In this document: positions 9,175 to 18,311 of the stretch, piece by piece
Position numbering within the stretch: the first letter of the stretch is position 1
How the letters are laid out: each line of letters opens with the position of its first letter
Assembly: GCA_902572395.1 (NCBI GenBank)
Contig: CACGFX010000008.1
Location: forward strand, 1 to 51,822
Direction of reading: 5' to 3'
Source: an uncultured Synechococcaceae cyanobacterium
GTDB lineage: Bacteria > Cyanobacteriota > Cyanobacteriia > PCC-6307 > Cyanobiaceae
Length of the DNA stretch: 51,822 nucleotides
Notes under the pieces: model-generated
Databases searched by the model: none
What the model saw: only the letters and a program-made list of their open reading frames with translations
What the model was told of the DNA's origin: nothing
Made by a program: the position numbers and the translations under genes

Positions 9175-10365
9175 GTGAAAGTTATTGTTCTAGGTGGAGA
9201 TGGTTTTTGTGGTTGGCCTTGTGCGGTCAATTTAGCAGAGCAAAATCATGATGTAATTATTGTCGACAATTTAAGTCGTAGAAAAATTGATATTGATCTA
9301 GAAGTAGAATCTTTAACTCCAATTGCCTCGATAACAGAAAGACTTTCTGCATGGGAAGAACTTGGAGGTAAGCCTATGAGATTTCTTAACATGGATATCT
9401 CTAAACAATATCAAAAATTACTAAATTTGCTCATTGATGAAAAGCCAGATTCTGTTATCCATTTTGCAGAACAAAGAGCTGCGCCTTACTCGATGAAATC
9501 TAGTTTTACAAAAAGATATACAGTAGATAATAATGTTAATGGCACCCACAATCTCCTTGCTGCAATAGTAGAGAGTAATTTAGATATTCATGTTGTACAT
9601 TTAGGAACAATGGGAGTTTACGGATATGGATCACATAGAGGTGCAACAATTCCAGAAGGTTATCTAAAAGTGGAAGTTCCACAACCTGATGGAAGCCGCT
9701 TTGAAGAAGAAATATTACACCCTGCAAGTCCAGGAAGTGTTTACCATATGACTAAAACATTAGATCAATTATTATTTCTTTACTACAACAAAAATGATCT
9801 TATAAGGATTACTGATCTACACCAAGGGATTGTTTGGGGAACAAATACAGAGGCAACTTTGAAAGATCCAAGATTAACAAACCGATTTGACTATGACGGA
9901 GATTATGGAACTGTTCTAAACAGATTTCTAATGCAAGCTGCAATTGGATACCCATTAAGTGTTCATGGGACAGGAGGGCAAACAAGAGCCTTTATTCACA
10001 TAAAAGACTCTGTAAAATGTGTACAACTTGCTCTTGAAAATCCTCCAAAACTTGGAGAAAAAGTTAAAATTTTTAATCAAATGACTGAAAGTCATCAAGT
10101 TGGAGAACTAGCTAAAAAAGTTGCGGCTTTAACAGGTGCTGATATTAATTATTTACCAAATCCAAGGAATGAAGCAGTAGAAAATGATCTAATTGTTGAT
10201 AATAAATGCTTTATAGAATTAGGTTTAGACCCGACGACTCTTGATAATGGTTTATTAGAAGAAGTTGTTGATGTTGCTAAAAAATACTCCAATAGATGCG
10301 ATCTTAAGCGCATACCTTGTATTTCATCCTGGACCAAAAAACAAGCTGAGGCTATTAAAGACTAA
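9175..10365 (+). CDS. sqdB: UDP-sulfoquinovose synthase SqdB
   Basis: Converts UDP-glucose and sulfite to UDP-sulfoquinovose, the head-group donor for the sulfolipid SQDG of thylakoid membranes. The 396-residue SDR-fold enzyme has the dinucleotide motif GGDGFCGWP (7-15), Asp31 after the second strand, the catalytic Thr145 (HLGTMGVYG) and the Tyr190-x3-Lys194 pair (YHMTK), matching plant SQD1. The GTG start is supported by AAGGAG 6 bp upstream and by the conserved N-terminus. sqdX follows after 31 bp, so the two form the sulfolipid pathway unit. SQDG replaces phosphatidylglycerol when phosphate is scarce, which suits an oligotrophic cell. Confidence 0.97.
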   Translation: MKVIVLGGDGFCGWPCAVNLAEQNHDVIIVDNLSRRKIDIDLEVESLTPIASITERLSAWEELGGKPMRFLNMDISKQYQKLLNLLIDEKPDSVIHFAEQRAAPYSMKSSFTKRYTVDNNVNGTHNLLAAIVESNLDIHVVHLGTMGVYGYGSHRGATIPEGYLKVEVPQPDGSRFEEEILHPASPGSVYHMTKTLDQLLFLYYNKNDLIRITDLHQGIVWGTNTEATLKDPRLTNRFDYDGDYGTVLNRFLMQAAIGYPLSVHGTGGQTRAFIHIKDSVKCVQLALENPPKLGEKVKIFNQMTESHQVGELAKKVAALTGADINYLPNPRNEAVENDLIVDNKCFIELGLDPTTLDNGLLEEVVDVAKKYSNRCDLKRIPCISSWTKKQAEAIKD

Positions 10366-10396
10366 TTAAAATTTCTGAAATAATTACCTTAAGATA

Positions 10397-11530
10397 GTGA
10401 AAATTGCATTGTTTACTGAAACTTTTTTACCTAAAGTTGACGGCATAGTAACGAGACTGACAAAAACAATTGAATTTTTAATAAAAAATGGTGATGAAGT
10501 TATAATTTTTTGTCCAGAGGGGTGTCCAGAATCATATATGGGAGCAACTGTAGTTGGAGTTGCTGCAATGCCATTACCCTTATACCCAGAGTTGAAACTT
10601 GGTCTACCAGGTCCTGCAGTCTCAGATAAGTTAGAAAAATTTAACCCAGATTTGATACATGTTGTGAATCCAGCTGTACTTGGCTTAGGAGGCATATGGT
10701 TGGCGAAAACTAATAATATTCCTTTAATTGCCAGTTACCATACTCATCTTCCGAAATATCTAGAACATTACGGCATGGGTATGTTAGAGCCACTTTTATG
10801 GGAATTACTTAAAGCAGCACACAATCAAGCCTTGTTAAATTTATGTACATCCACTGCTATGGTAAATGAGTTAAAAGATAAAGGTATTCAAAGGACTGCT
10901 CTATGGCAAAGGGGAGTGGATACTTACAGTTTCCGTCCGGATTTGAGAAGTGAGAAAATGAGAAAAAAATTATTTGGGGTATTTAACGAGGCTAAGTACT
11001 TATTGATTTATGTAGGAAGATTATCCGCAGAAAAACAAATTGAGAGAATTAAACCAGTCTTAGAAAGTATCCCTAATGCTTGCCTAGCACTTGTAGGTGA
11101 CGGACCATATAGAAACCAGCTTGAAAAAATCTTCGAAAATACAAAGACTAATTTCATAGGATATTTATCTGGCGATGAACTTGCTAGCGCCTATGCCTCT
11201 GGAGATATATTTTTATTTCCATCTAGTACAGAAACACTTGGGTTAGTTTTACTAGAAGCAATGGCAGCCGGATGTCCAGTTATCGGAGCCAACAAGGGGG
11301 GAATTCCAGATATTATTAGCGATGGGATTAATGGTTGCTTATATGATCCTGATGAAAAAGATAATGGGGAACAAAGTTTGATTGAAGCGACAAAAAAAAT
11401 TCTAAAGAATGAAGATAAAAGAGAAGTTATGAGTAAAGAGGCACGAAACGAAGCAGAAAAATGGGATTGGAATCTAGCAACGTTACAACTGCAAAATTAT
11501 TATGAAGATACTCTCAAAGAAAAAGATTAA
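10397..11530 (+). CDS. sqdX: Sulfolipid synthase SqdX (GT4 glycosyltransferase)
   Basis: Transfers sulfoquinovose from UDP-sulfoquinovose to diacylglycerol. The 377-residue GT-B fold protein has an N-terminal acceptor domain beginning FTETFLPKVDGI, the segment SYHTHLPKYLEHYGMG (about 115-130), and a GT4 donor domain with LIYVGRLSAEKQIE, VGDGPYR and the E-x7-E motif in STETLGLVLLEAMAAGCPV (about 277-295). The GTG start follows the sqdB stop by 31 bp without a strong Shine-Dalgarno; coupling to sqdB is likely. Confidence 0.95.
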   Translation: MKIALFTETFLPKVDGIVTRLTKTIEFLIKNGDEVIIFCPEGCPESYMGATVVGVAAMPLPLYPELKLGLPGPAVSDKLEKFNPDLIHVVNPAVLGLGGIWLAKTNNIPLIASYHTHLPKYLEHYGMGMLEPLLWELLKAAHNQALLNLCTSTAMVNELKDKGIQRTALWQRGVDTYSFRPDLRSEKMRKKLFGVFNEAKYLLIYVGRLSAEKQIERIKPVLESIPNACLALVGDGPYRNQLEKIFENTKTNFIGYLSGDELASAYASGDIFLFPSSTETLGLVLLEAMAAGCPVIGANKGGIPDIISDGINGCLYDPDEKDNGEQSLIEATKKILKNEDKREVMSKEARNEAEKWDWNLATLQLQNYYEDTLKEKD

Positions 11531-11559
11531 AATGAATCTTAATTATGCTACGTGTGGAG

Positions 11560-11576
11560 GTGTAGGACTACTATAC
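11560..11576 (+). repeat. Small hairpin downstream of sqdX
   Basis: GTGTAG and CTATAC can pair (6 bp, one G-U) around a 5-nt loop, 30 bp after the sqdX stop. The surrounding 90 bp is richer in G than most gaps here. There is no following T run, so it is not a normal intrinsic terminator. It may be part of an unrecognised RNA or a decayed gene. Confidence 0.3.
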
Positions 11577-11663
11577 GAAGTTAAAGGAAGTATTAGAGTA
11601 GCGATATGTTGACTCTTTTCAGGCCTTTTTTTCTTTGAGAATTTTTTACCAAAAGGTACTCTT

Positions 11664-11846
11664 ATGACATTAGTTCCCTCAATAGAACAAATATTTGAGT
11701 TATCTCCTGAAAAATTATTGACAAAATTTGGTAAGTCGACATTTTTAACTGGTAGGTGCTTTACATTACCAGATTTAAAATCTTTGGTCATAGCTTCAAA
11801 TACCCCAAAAAATTTGATGCTCGAATATTTTAATAAAAAAATTTAA
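11664..11846 (+). CDS. Possible 60-residue protein, or remnant of a longer gene
   Basis: The gap 11531-11920 holds no recognised gene. The best candidate is this 60-codon ORF, with AAAAGG 7 bp before ATG and a protein-like composition (about equal charged and hydrophobic residues; core SPEKLLTKFGKSTFLTGRCF). I do not recognise it. The same frame is open from 11613, and before the TGA at 11610-11612 it is open again back to an ATG at 11532, just after sqdX. The whole stretch may therefore be a gene broken by one stop codon. An antisense frame of 82 codons (11543-11791) is less protein-like. No function is proposed. Confidence 0.3.
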   Translation: MTLVPSIEQIFELSPEKLLTKFGKSTFLTGRCFTLPDLKSLVIASNTPKNLMLEYFNKKI

Positions 11847-11920
11847 AAAAATTCTATAAGAAAATATTAAATTTTTATTCTCACTGATAATAACTAAGTA
11901 AAGATAAGGACGCTAGTCCT

Positions 11921-14830
11921 TTAAGCACATTTTTTTTCTTCTGAAGTTTCTCCTTGATTTACATTGCAAGAACAAATTAAATTGCGATCGCCATATGCAT
12001 TATCGATCCTAGAAACTGAAGACCAAAACTTAATAAATGTTAAAGTTTTATAAGGGAAAGAAGCTTTTTCTTTTGAATAAGGATAATGCCAATTATCAGC
12101 AATTAACTCATTCAGCGTATGGGGAGCGTTACTTATTACATTATTATTCTTTAATGCAATATTTTTTTCTATTTCGCTGATTTCTTCTCTAATCAAAAGC
12201 ATAGCCTCACAAAATCTGTCCAATTCAATCAAACTTTCGCTTTCAGTAGGCTCTATCATTATCGTCTCTGGAACAGGCCAACTTATAGTTGGGGCATGAA
12301 AACTATAATCTATTAATCGTTTAGCTAAATCATTTACACTCAAACCAGTTTTGGATTTTAAATCTCTAAAATCTAAAATACATTCATGTGCGACAAAATT
12401 ATTTTTTCCTTTATAAAGAATCTTGAATTTATCCTTTAAAGAATGCGCAATATAATTTGCAGATAAAATTGCATGCGCAGTTGCTTTCCTTAGACCAGTA
12501 AGACCAGCCATTTTTATGTACATCCAACTTATAGGAAGAATACTTGCACTCCCGTGCTTAGCAGAGGAAACGTAATTGGAATTATTAGATGAATTATTAT
12601 CCATTAAAGAATGAGTAGGAAGAAATGGGCCTAAGGTTTCTGATGCAGCAACTGGACCAACTCCTGGACCACCACCTCCATGTGGAATGCAGAATGTCTT
12701 ATGTAAATTCAAATGACAAACATCAATACCATAATTCCCCGGTTTGCATAATCCAACCTGAGCGTTCAAATTTGCTCCATCTAAGTAGACAAATCCTCCA
12801 ACAGAGTGAATTAAGTCACATATCTCTCTGATTTGTAATTCAAAAACTCCATGAGTAGAGGGGTAAGTCAACATAAGGGCTCCTATTTGGTTATCAAATG
12901 TCTTGACCTTGATCGACAAATCTTGAAAATCAATATTTCCTTCGTCATCACATTCAACCGTTAAAACATCAAATCCTGCCATAACTGCACTAGCAGGATT
13001 TGTTCCATGAGCACTTTTAGGGATTAAACATTTTTTTCTTGAAAGTTCACCTTTTGATTCAAAATAAGAATTTATTGCCAATAATCCTGCAAACTCTCCC
13101 TGAGAGCCTGCATTTGGTTGAAAAGAAACTGATTTTAAACCAACAATATCACTTATCCATTTTTCTAGGTCAGATATTATCTTTGAATAGCCCTTAGTTT
13201 GATCTAGTGGAGAAAAAGGATGAATAGAAGATAAATTAGCCCAAGAGACTGGATTTAACTCTGCTGCAGAATTTAACTTCATGGTACAGCTTCCTAATGG
13301 CATCATCCCATCTACAAGAGAAAAATCTTTTTCAGCAAGTCGAAATATATACCTCATTAATTCAGTTTCACTTTGATAGTTTACAAATATATCTTGCTGC
13401 ATCCACTCACTGGATCTCAAATCTAAACTTTCAAGATGAAATCCTTTATCAAATTTTATATGCTCTAAATATTCTTTTTTTTCTAAAAGGTTTGCTATGA
13501 AAGTCACAATATCTTTAATTTCTTTTTCATTAGTCAGCTGATCTAAAGAGATACCAAAACCAGTTGAATTTTCAATAGTTGATCCCAAAGGCAAAATTCT
13601 TAGGTTATAACCATTTTTTAAAGCCTCATTATGAATCTTTGGGGCATGTTCAGAATAAATATCAACACTATCAAATCTAATCCCATCAGGTATCTCAAAA
13701 CCTAAATCAGCCAAACATGATTCTAAATTTATTCTCATCTGCACAATTCTCTTAGCAATTTCGGTTAAACCATTAGGTCCATGATAAATGGCATAAAAAG
13801 AGGAAATAATGGCTAATAAAGACTGAGCAGTACATATATTACTAGTAGCCTTCTCCCTTCTAATATGTTGCTCTCTTGTTTGTAATGCTAGTCTTAAAGA
13901 CTTTTCTCCATTTTTAGAGAGAGTTTGACCAACAATTCTTCCCGGGATAAGCCTTTTATATTTTTCGCTACATGCAAAAAATGCGGCGTGAGGTCCACCA
14001 AAACCCATTGGAACTCCAAATCTTTGCATACTACCCACTGCAACATCCACACCAAATTGAGAGATTGGTTTAATTAAAACTTGTGCCAGCGGATCAATAC
14101 ATGCCGTTAAAGTAATTTCAGATCTATGTGCTTGAGATATTAAGAATGTTGGATCAAATAATTCCCCATTTTTGCCAGGTAATTGAAACAAAATTCCAAA
14201 AACATCCTCATAATTGGAAAGATTGCTTGGAGTAAAGCGTTTTAAGGATATTCCCAAAGGTTTTGCTCTGGTTTGTAAAACATTAAAAGTATGATCAAAA
14301 ACACTTGATTCCACTAAATAAACTTTCGAAGATTTATTTTTTCTTGCCGAAAAACTCATAGCCATAGCTTCTGCAGCAGCAGTGGCCTCATCTAACAAAG
14401 ATGCATTAGCAACAGGGAATCCTGTTAGTTCACAAACAATAGTCTGAAAATTAAAAAGAGCTTCTAATCTTCCTTGAGCAATTTCTGCTTGGTATGGAGT
14501 ATAAGACGTATACCACCTAGGATTTTCAAGAACATGTCTTTGAATTACTTTAGGCATGTGATTATCGTAATAACCAAGCCCTATTAGGGATCTCATTTTA
14601 TTATTTTTATTCGCAATTTCTTCAAGTTCATTTAAAGCCTCAATTTCTGAACATCCGCTGGGTAATATTTCAGAAGACTTATCTTTTAACTGAATATCTT
14701 CAGGAATAACTTGATCTATAAATTGATCAATATTTTTAAAACCAAGCTTAGAAAGCATTTTATGCTCATCAGCATCACTCAAGCCAAGGTGTCTATTAAT
14801 AAATAAATCTGAATTAACCGTGGATTTCAT
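11921..14830 (-). CDS. gcvP: Glycine dehydrogenase (decarboxylating), P protein
   Basis: PLP enzyme that decarboxylates glycine and passes aminomethyl to lipoyl-GcvH; it handles photorespiratory glycine in cyanobacteria. The protein has 969 residues, full length for the single-chain alpha2 form. The N-terminal half has RHLGLSDADE and YTPYQAEIAQGRLE; the C-terminal half has LGSCTMKLN, SAHGTNPASA and the PLP-lysine motif HLNLHKTFCIPHGGGGPG (Lys711). I chose ATG at 14830; a TTG two codons earlier (14836) is less likely. It is the last of four same-strand genes; gcvH ends 45 bp upstream of the ATG. gcvT is not here but at 32.7 kb. Confidence 0.96.
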   Translation of the reverse strand: MKSTVNSDLFINRHLGLSDADEHKMLSKLGFKNIDQFIDQVIPEDIQLKDKSSEILPSGCSEIEALNELEEIANKNNKMRSLIGLGYYDNHMPKVIQRHVLENPRWYTSYTPYQAEIAQGRLEALFNFQTIVCELTGFPVANASLLDEATAAAEAMAMSFSARKNKSSKVYLVESSVFDHTFNVLQTRAKPLGISLKRFTPSNLSNYEDVFGILFQLPGKNGELFDPTFLISQAHRSEITLTACIDPLAQVLIKPISQFGVDVAVGSMQRFGVPMGFGGPHAAFFACSEKYKRLIPGRIVGQTLSKNGEKSLRLALQTREQHIRREKATSNICTAQSLLAIISSFYAIYHGPNGLTEIAKRIVQMRINLESCLADLGFEIPDGIRFDSVDIYSEHAPKIHNEALKNGYNLRILPLGSTIENSTGFGISLDQLTNEKEIKDIVTFIANLLEKKEYLEHIKFDKGFHLESLDLRSSEWMQQDIFVNYQSETELMRYIFRLAEKDFSLVDGMMPLGSCTMKLNSAAELNPVSWANLSSIHPFSPLDQTKGYSKIISDLEKWISDIVGLKSVSFQPNAGSQGEFAGLLAINSYFESKGELSRKKCLIPKSAHGTNPASAVMAGFDVLTVECDDEGNIDFQDLSIKVKTFDNQIGALMLTYPSTHGVFELQIREICDLIHSVGGFVYLDGANLNAQVGLCKPGNYGIDVCHLNLHKTFCIPHGGGGPGVGPVAASETLGPFLPTHSLMDNNSSNNSNYVSSAKHGSASILPISWMYIKMAGLTGLRKATAHAILSANYIAHSLKDKFKILYKGKNNFVAHECILDFRDLKSKTGLSVNDLAKRLIDYSFHAPTISWPVPETIMIEPTESESLIELDRFCEAMLLIREEISEIEKNIALKNNNVISNAPHTLNELIADNWHYPYSKEKASFPYKTLTFIKFWSSVSRIDNAYGDRNLICSCNVNQGETSEEKKCA

Positions 14831-14875
14831 GTCCAAATTTTTTCTATAACTTAGCCTATGGATAAAGAATTCGCT

Positions 14876-15265
14876 TTAATTTGGCATAACCTTTGATTTA
14901 TATACATCTGAAGTCATCAAATCAGTAAATGATGGTTTTGATTCTGGTTTCAAAATGACTAACCAACCATCTCCAATAGGATCATTCTGTAAAAGCTCAG
15001 GGTTATCAATAACACTTTCATTTACAGATACTATTTCCCCTGCAAAAGGCAGATAGACTTCCTCAACTGCCTTAACTGATTCTATTGTTCCAAAAGACTC
15101 ACCTTTCTCTAAATTCGCCCCCTGATCAGCTAATTCAACAAAAACAATATCTCCTAATTGATCTATAGCAAATTCACTAACTCCAATTTTTAATAATCCA
15201 TTTTCCTCCAAAACATATTCATGAGTATCGGCATAGTTGAGGTAGCCTGGAAACTGGTAAGACAT
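14876..15265 (-). CDS. gcvH: Glycine cleavage system H protein
   Basis: Small lipoylated carrier that shuttles the aminomethyl group between the P, T and L proteins. It has 129 residues, the usual size. The lipoyl lysine is Lys65 in the motif GTIESVKAVEEV, followed by PFAGEI and NDPIGDGWL, all hallmarks of the family. The ATG lies 2 bp after the stop of the upstream PLP enzyme gene, and gcvP follows, so the three are almost certainly one transcript. Confidence 0.97.
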   Translation of the reverse strand: MSYQFPGYLNYADTHEYVLEENGLLKIGVSEFAIDQLGDIVFVELADQGANLEKGESFGTIESVKAVEEVYLPFAGEIVSVNESVIDNPELLQNDPIGDGWLVILKPESKPSFTDLMTSDVYKSKVMPN

Positions 15266-15267
15266 GA

Positions 15268-16560
15268 TTAAGTAGATAAAGTTAGTAGAGAATCCTTTGA
15301 AATTAATTTTTGCTCTAATAGTTCAGATAATAGTCGAATTAATGCAATTTTGATGTGAGCAATGTGAGAACCACCTTGAACATAAATATTGTAAGGATCT
15401 CTTAGAGGAGCATCAGCAGAAAATTCACTTGTACTACCTTCAATAAATGTACCTCCTGCCATTAATAATTTTGAATCATATCCATCCATTGATGATGGAA
15501 CAACATTCAGAAAAGAATCTACTGGTGAAGAGTTTTGAAAAGATTGACAAACTTTTTGTACCAAATCGGGATTATTTAATCTTACTGACTGAATAAGATC
15601 AGATCTATATGTTGCTGGCTCTGGTAAAACCTTAAATCCCAAATTTTTAAAAACCCCTGCAACCATATCTGCACCTTTCAGTGATTCGTGAACAATTTGT
15701 GGTGCTAAAAACAAACCCTGCAAAATTAACCTTCCTAGTCCAAAATTTATTCCTGCAGAAGAACCAATACCTGGTGCGGTTAATCTAGAGCAGGCCATCT
15801 CAACCAACTCTGCATCTCCTGCAACATACCCACCAGTAGGAACGATTGTTCCTCCCAAATTTTTAATCAATGATCCAGCAATTATATTTGCCCCTTTAGA
15901 AATTGGTTCACTATCTTCAACGAGCTCCCCATAACAGTTATCAACAAAACATATACAGTTAGGATCAAGAGAATGAATAAGACTACAGATTTTCTCTATC
16001 TGATAATTCGTAAGAGATTTTCTCCAACTATATCCACAACTTTTTTGTATGAATACTAATTTGCATGAACTTTCTTTAAACGAATGAACAATTTTTTCCT
16101 CAAAAGAATCAAAATTATCGCAGATATTTATTTGCTTATATTCAATCTCAAAATTTTTAAGTGTGCCTTTTCCTCCTCCCCTTATTCCTATCACTTCTTC
16201 TAATGTGTCATATGGTTGTCCTGTAAGAGATAACATTACATCTCCAGGTCTAAGAATTCCAAATAAGACAGAACTTATTGCATGCGTTCCACTTACAAAT
16301 TGCATTCTTACAGCTGCCTTTTCTGCAAGAAACAATCTTGCAAAAACCGCATCAATTTTTTCTCTAGATATATCATCGTGACCACTACCAGAAGATTGAT
16401 TGAAATGACTAGTAGAAACTTTTTCTTCCTTAAAAATTGTCAAAATATTTTCTAATTTCTGGAAAACCTGATTGGACCTTTCTTGGAAAACTTGACTTAA
16501 ACTCTCTTCGACAAAAAGAACAGCGTTTTCAGCCAGTTTTGAGTTATTGTTTAGTGTCAT
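15268..16560 (-). CDS. PLP-dependent lyase-like protein (COG4100, Met gamma-lyase-like family)
   Basis: A fold-type I PLP enzyme of 430 residues, matching the family annotated as cystathionine beta-lyase-like or 'aluminium resistance' protein. Visible: SGSGHDD (57-63), QFVSGTHAIS (87-96), SLTGQPYDT (111-119), Asp207 in FVDNCYGE as the probable pyridine-nitrogen partner, and the PLP lysine Lys233 in IAGSLIKNLGG. The true substrate is not established for most members; carbon-sulfur lyase activity is inferred from the fold. It sits immediately upstream of gcvH (2 bp) and 18 bp downstream of the HTH-like gene. The link to glycine cleavage may be shared amino-acid catabolism or simply operon packing. 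Confidence 0.8.
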   Translation of the reverse strand: MTLNNNSKLAENAVLFVEESLSQVFQERSNQVFQKLENILTIFKEEKVSTSHFNQSSGSGHDDISREKIDAVFARLFLAEKAAVRMQFVSGTHAISSVLFGILRPGDVMLSLTGQPYDTLEEVIGIRGGGKGTLKNFEIEYKQINICDNFDSFEEKIVHSFKESSCKLVFIQKSCGYSWRKSLTNYQIEKICSLIHSLDPNCICFVDNCYGELVEDSEPISKGANIIAGSLIKNLGGTIVPTGGYVAGDAELVEMACSRLTAPGIGSSAGINFGLGRLILQGLFLAPQIVHESLKGADMVAGVFKNLGFKVLPEPATYRSDLIQSVRLNNPDLVQKVCQSFQNSSPVDSFLNVVPSSMDGYDSKLLMAGGTFIEGSTSEFSADAPLRDPYNIYVQGGSHIAHIKIALIRLLSELLEQKLISKDSLLTLST

Positions 16561-16578
16561 TTATTATAAAAACTCATG

Positions 16579-17277
16579 TTATTTTTCAGAAGCTAAATTT
16601 CTTAATTCTGCAAGGAAAGCATTAGGTCCACTACCCTGAAAATAAGAAAGTTTTTTTGAAGCCTCATATAAATCAAGTAGTTCTCCATCTAATTCTTCCG
16701 CCGTATAATCTTTAATTCCTGCTATTACCTCAGCAAAACGTTCTCTACGGGCAGATTTATTAACGCCATAAGCTTCCATTACCTGGATTTTACATGATCT
16801 CCAAGCCTTATTCTGACAAAAATGCACTGACAAAGCATCACTTAAAGCAGAAGCTTCTTCATCTTCGATGTACCAATCAAAAGATGAAGGTAGAGATTTT
16901 AATCCTGAAAATATCTCGAATAACTCCCCGGCCGACAATGGATTGCCAGAATCATTTTTTAGGGGTAATGCAGACTCTTCTAATGATTTCCATAACTCTG
17001 GGTAATCACTTTCAAAACGATCCCTGATTTTTTCTATGCCTTGATCAAGAATCGTATTAACTTGAGCTAAAGCAAGAAAAACTTCAGGACCTGGCGAAGA
17101 TAACTTCCCATTCCTAAGATTAGAAATTTGCGAATTATGAACTTTACCTAAATCAAGAACTTCAGCAAGTAGTGGCAAAACTCTGTGAGACCAACCATTT
17201 CTTTCATGCCAGAGGTGTATCAAATGGGCCATAGCCCTTCGACCTCTAGATAATTTATCGCGATATCCGAGACTCAC
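16579..17277 (-). CDS. Conserved unknown protein with helix-turn-helix-like N-terminal region
   Basis: A 232-residue protein of unknown function. Residues about 30-80 (LPLLAEVLDLGKVHNSQISN, then LRNGKLSSPGPEVFLALAQVN) look like an XRE/Cro-type helix-turn-helix: an HNSQISNLRNG recognition-helix pattern followed by a typical 'xGPEVFLALAxVN' helix. The rest is helical and acidic with no motif I know. The frame starts at a GTG (17277); an in-frame ATG at residue 16 is an alternative, but the basic segment before it looks conserved in type. It is divergent from desC across 75 bp and heads the gcv minus-strand cluster, so it could be a local regulator. DNA binding is inference. Confidence 0.6.
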   Translation of the reverse strand: MSLGYRDKLSRGRRAMAHLIHLWHERNGWSHRVLPLLAEVLDLGKVHNSQISNLRNGKLSSPGPEVFLALAQVNTILDQGIEKIRDRFESDYPELWKSLEESALPLKNDSGNPLSAGELFEIFSGLKSLPSSFDWYIEDEEASALSDALSVHFCQNKAWRSCKIQVMEAYGVNKSARRERFAEVIAGIKDYTAEELDGELLDLYEASKKLSYFQGSGPNAFLAELRNLASEK

Positions 17278-17352
17278 AGATAATTAAACTTATCAATAGT
17301 ATAGTATGATAATATTACATATCGGTAATTTTGAAAATAGTATTTCAATATC

Positions 17353-18291
17353 ATGAATTCAGTAATTTTCCAAGAAACAGCAAAATTAAAAAAACCTGTC
17401 CCAGCTGAAAAAGTTATAGAACTCTCAGAAAAATTACTGGAACCTTCCAGCCATTCAAAAAGATATCCTCCAAGACTACATAAAACTTGGGGAACGATAG
17501 TTTTCATGGTTGCAATTCATATTCTTTCTCTTGTAGCTATACAACCAAAATTCTGGAGTCTCCCTGCAGTCACTTCATTATTATTTTTTTATTGGGTAAC
17601 TGCTTGTTTAGGAGTCACTCTTGGATATCACAGATTATTATCACACAGATCGTTTGTTGTTCCAAGATGGCTAGAAAGATTTTTTGCTACCTGTGGAGCT
17701 ATAAGTTGCCAGCATGGACCAATAGATTGGGTAGGTTTACATAGGCATCACCACTCTTTTTCAGATACTGAAGTAGATCATCACAATAGTAAAAAGGGGT
17801 TTTGGTGGAGTCATATGGGCTGGATGTTTAAAGACGTTGAAGCACTAAAAGCTGTTCCAAAATTAAGTGCAGATTTAATCAAAGATCCATACTATAGATT
17901 TCTAAATAAATATTTTTTATTCTTACAAATTCCCATTGGACTTTCTTTGTACGCAATAGGTCAAAAATTAGGAGTTGGAGGATGGGCTCTAGTACTATGG
18001 GGAATTCCATTAAGGCTTGTGGTTGTTTATCACATAACTTGGCTAGTAAACTCCGCGACGCATTGTTGGGGTAAAGCACCATTTGAAAGTGGTGATTCAT
18101 CTAAAAATAATGCGTGGGTTGCTGCATTAACATTTGGAGAAGGTTGGCATAATAATCATCATGCATTTCCCAATTCGGCAAAACAAGGATTATTTAGAGG
18201 TCAGATAGATATAACTTGGGAACATATTAAGATTCTTGCGAAATTTGGTCTTGCAAAAAAAGTAAAGTTACCCTCTAGGTCTTATTATTAA
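17353..18291 (+). CDS. desC: Acyl-lipid delta-9 desaturase
   Basis: Membrane di-iron desaturase that puts the first double bond at carbon 9 of lipid-bound acyl chains, using ferredoxin. The 312-residue protein has all three histidine boxes: HRLLSH (93-98), HRHHH (130-134) and HNNHH (266-270). Hydrophobic pairs at about 46-87 and 185-232 give the usual four-helix topology. The second box, with [10 protein letters not shown], is of the delta-9 (DesC/SCD) class rather than the DesA/B/D class. It is divergent from the HTH-like gene and followed closely by rplI. Confidence 0.92.
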   Translation: MNSVIFQETAKLKKPVPAEKVIELSEKLLEPSSHSKRYPPRLHKTWGTIVFMVAIHILSLVAIQPKFWSLPAVTSLLFFYWVTACLGVTLGYHRLLSHRSFVVPRWLERFFATCGAISCQHGPIDWVGLHRHHHSFSDTEVDHHNSKKGFWWSHMGWMFKDVEALKAVPKLSADLIKDPYYRFLNKYFLFLQIPIGLSLYAIGQKLGVGGWALVLWGIPLRLVVVYHITWLVNSATHCWGKAPFESGDSSKNNAWVAALTFGEGWHNNHHAFPNSAKQGLFRGQIDITWEHIKILAKFGLAKKVKLPSRSYY

Positions 18292-18311
18292 CAATATTGT
18301 TCAATATTTTC

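Noticed and set aside
11543-11791. 82-codon minus-strand frame after sqdX
   Set aside because: Rich in Ser, Pro, Asn and Lys with no domain, and no ribosome site before its ATG. The plus-strand frame in the same gap is more protein-like.
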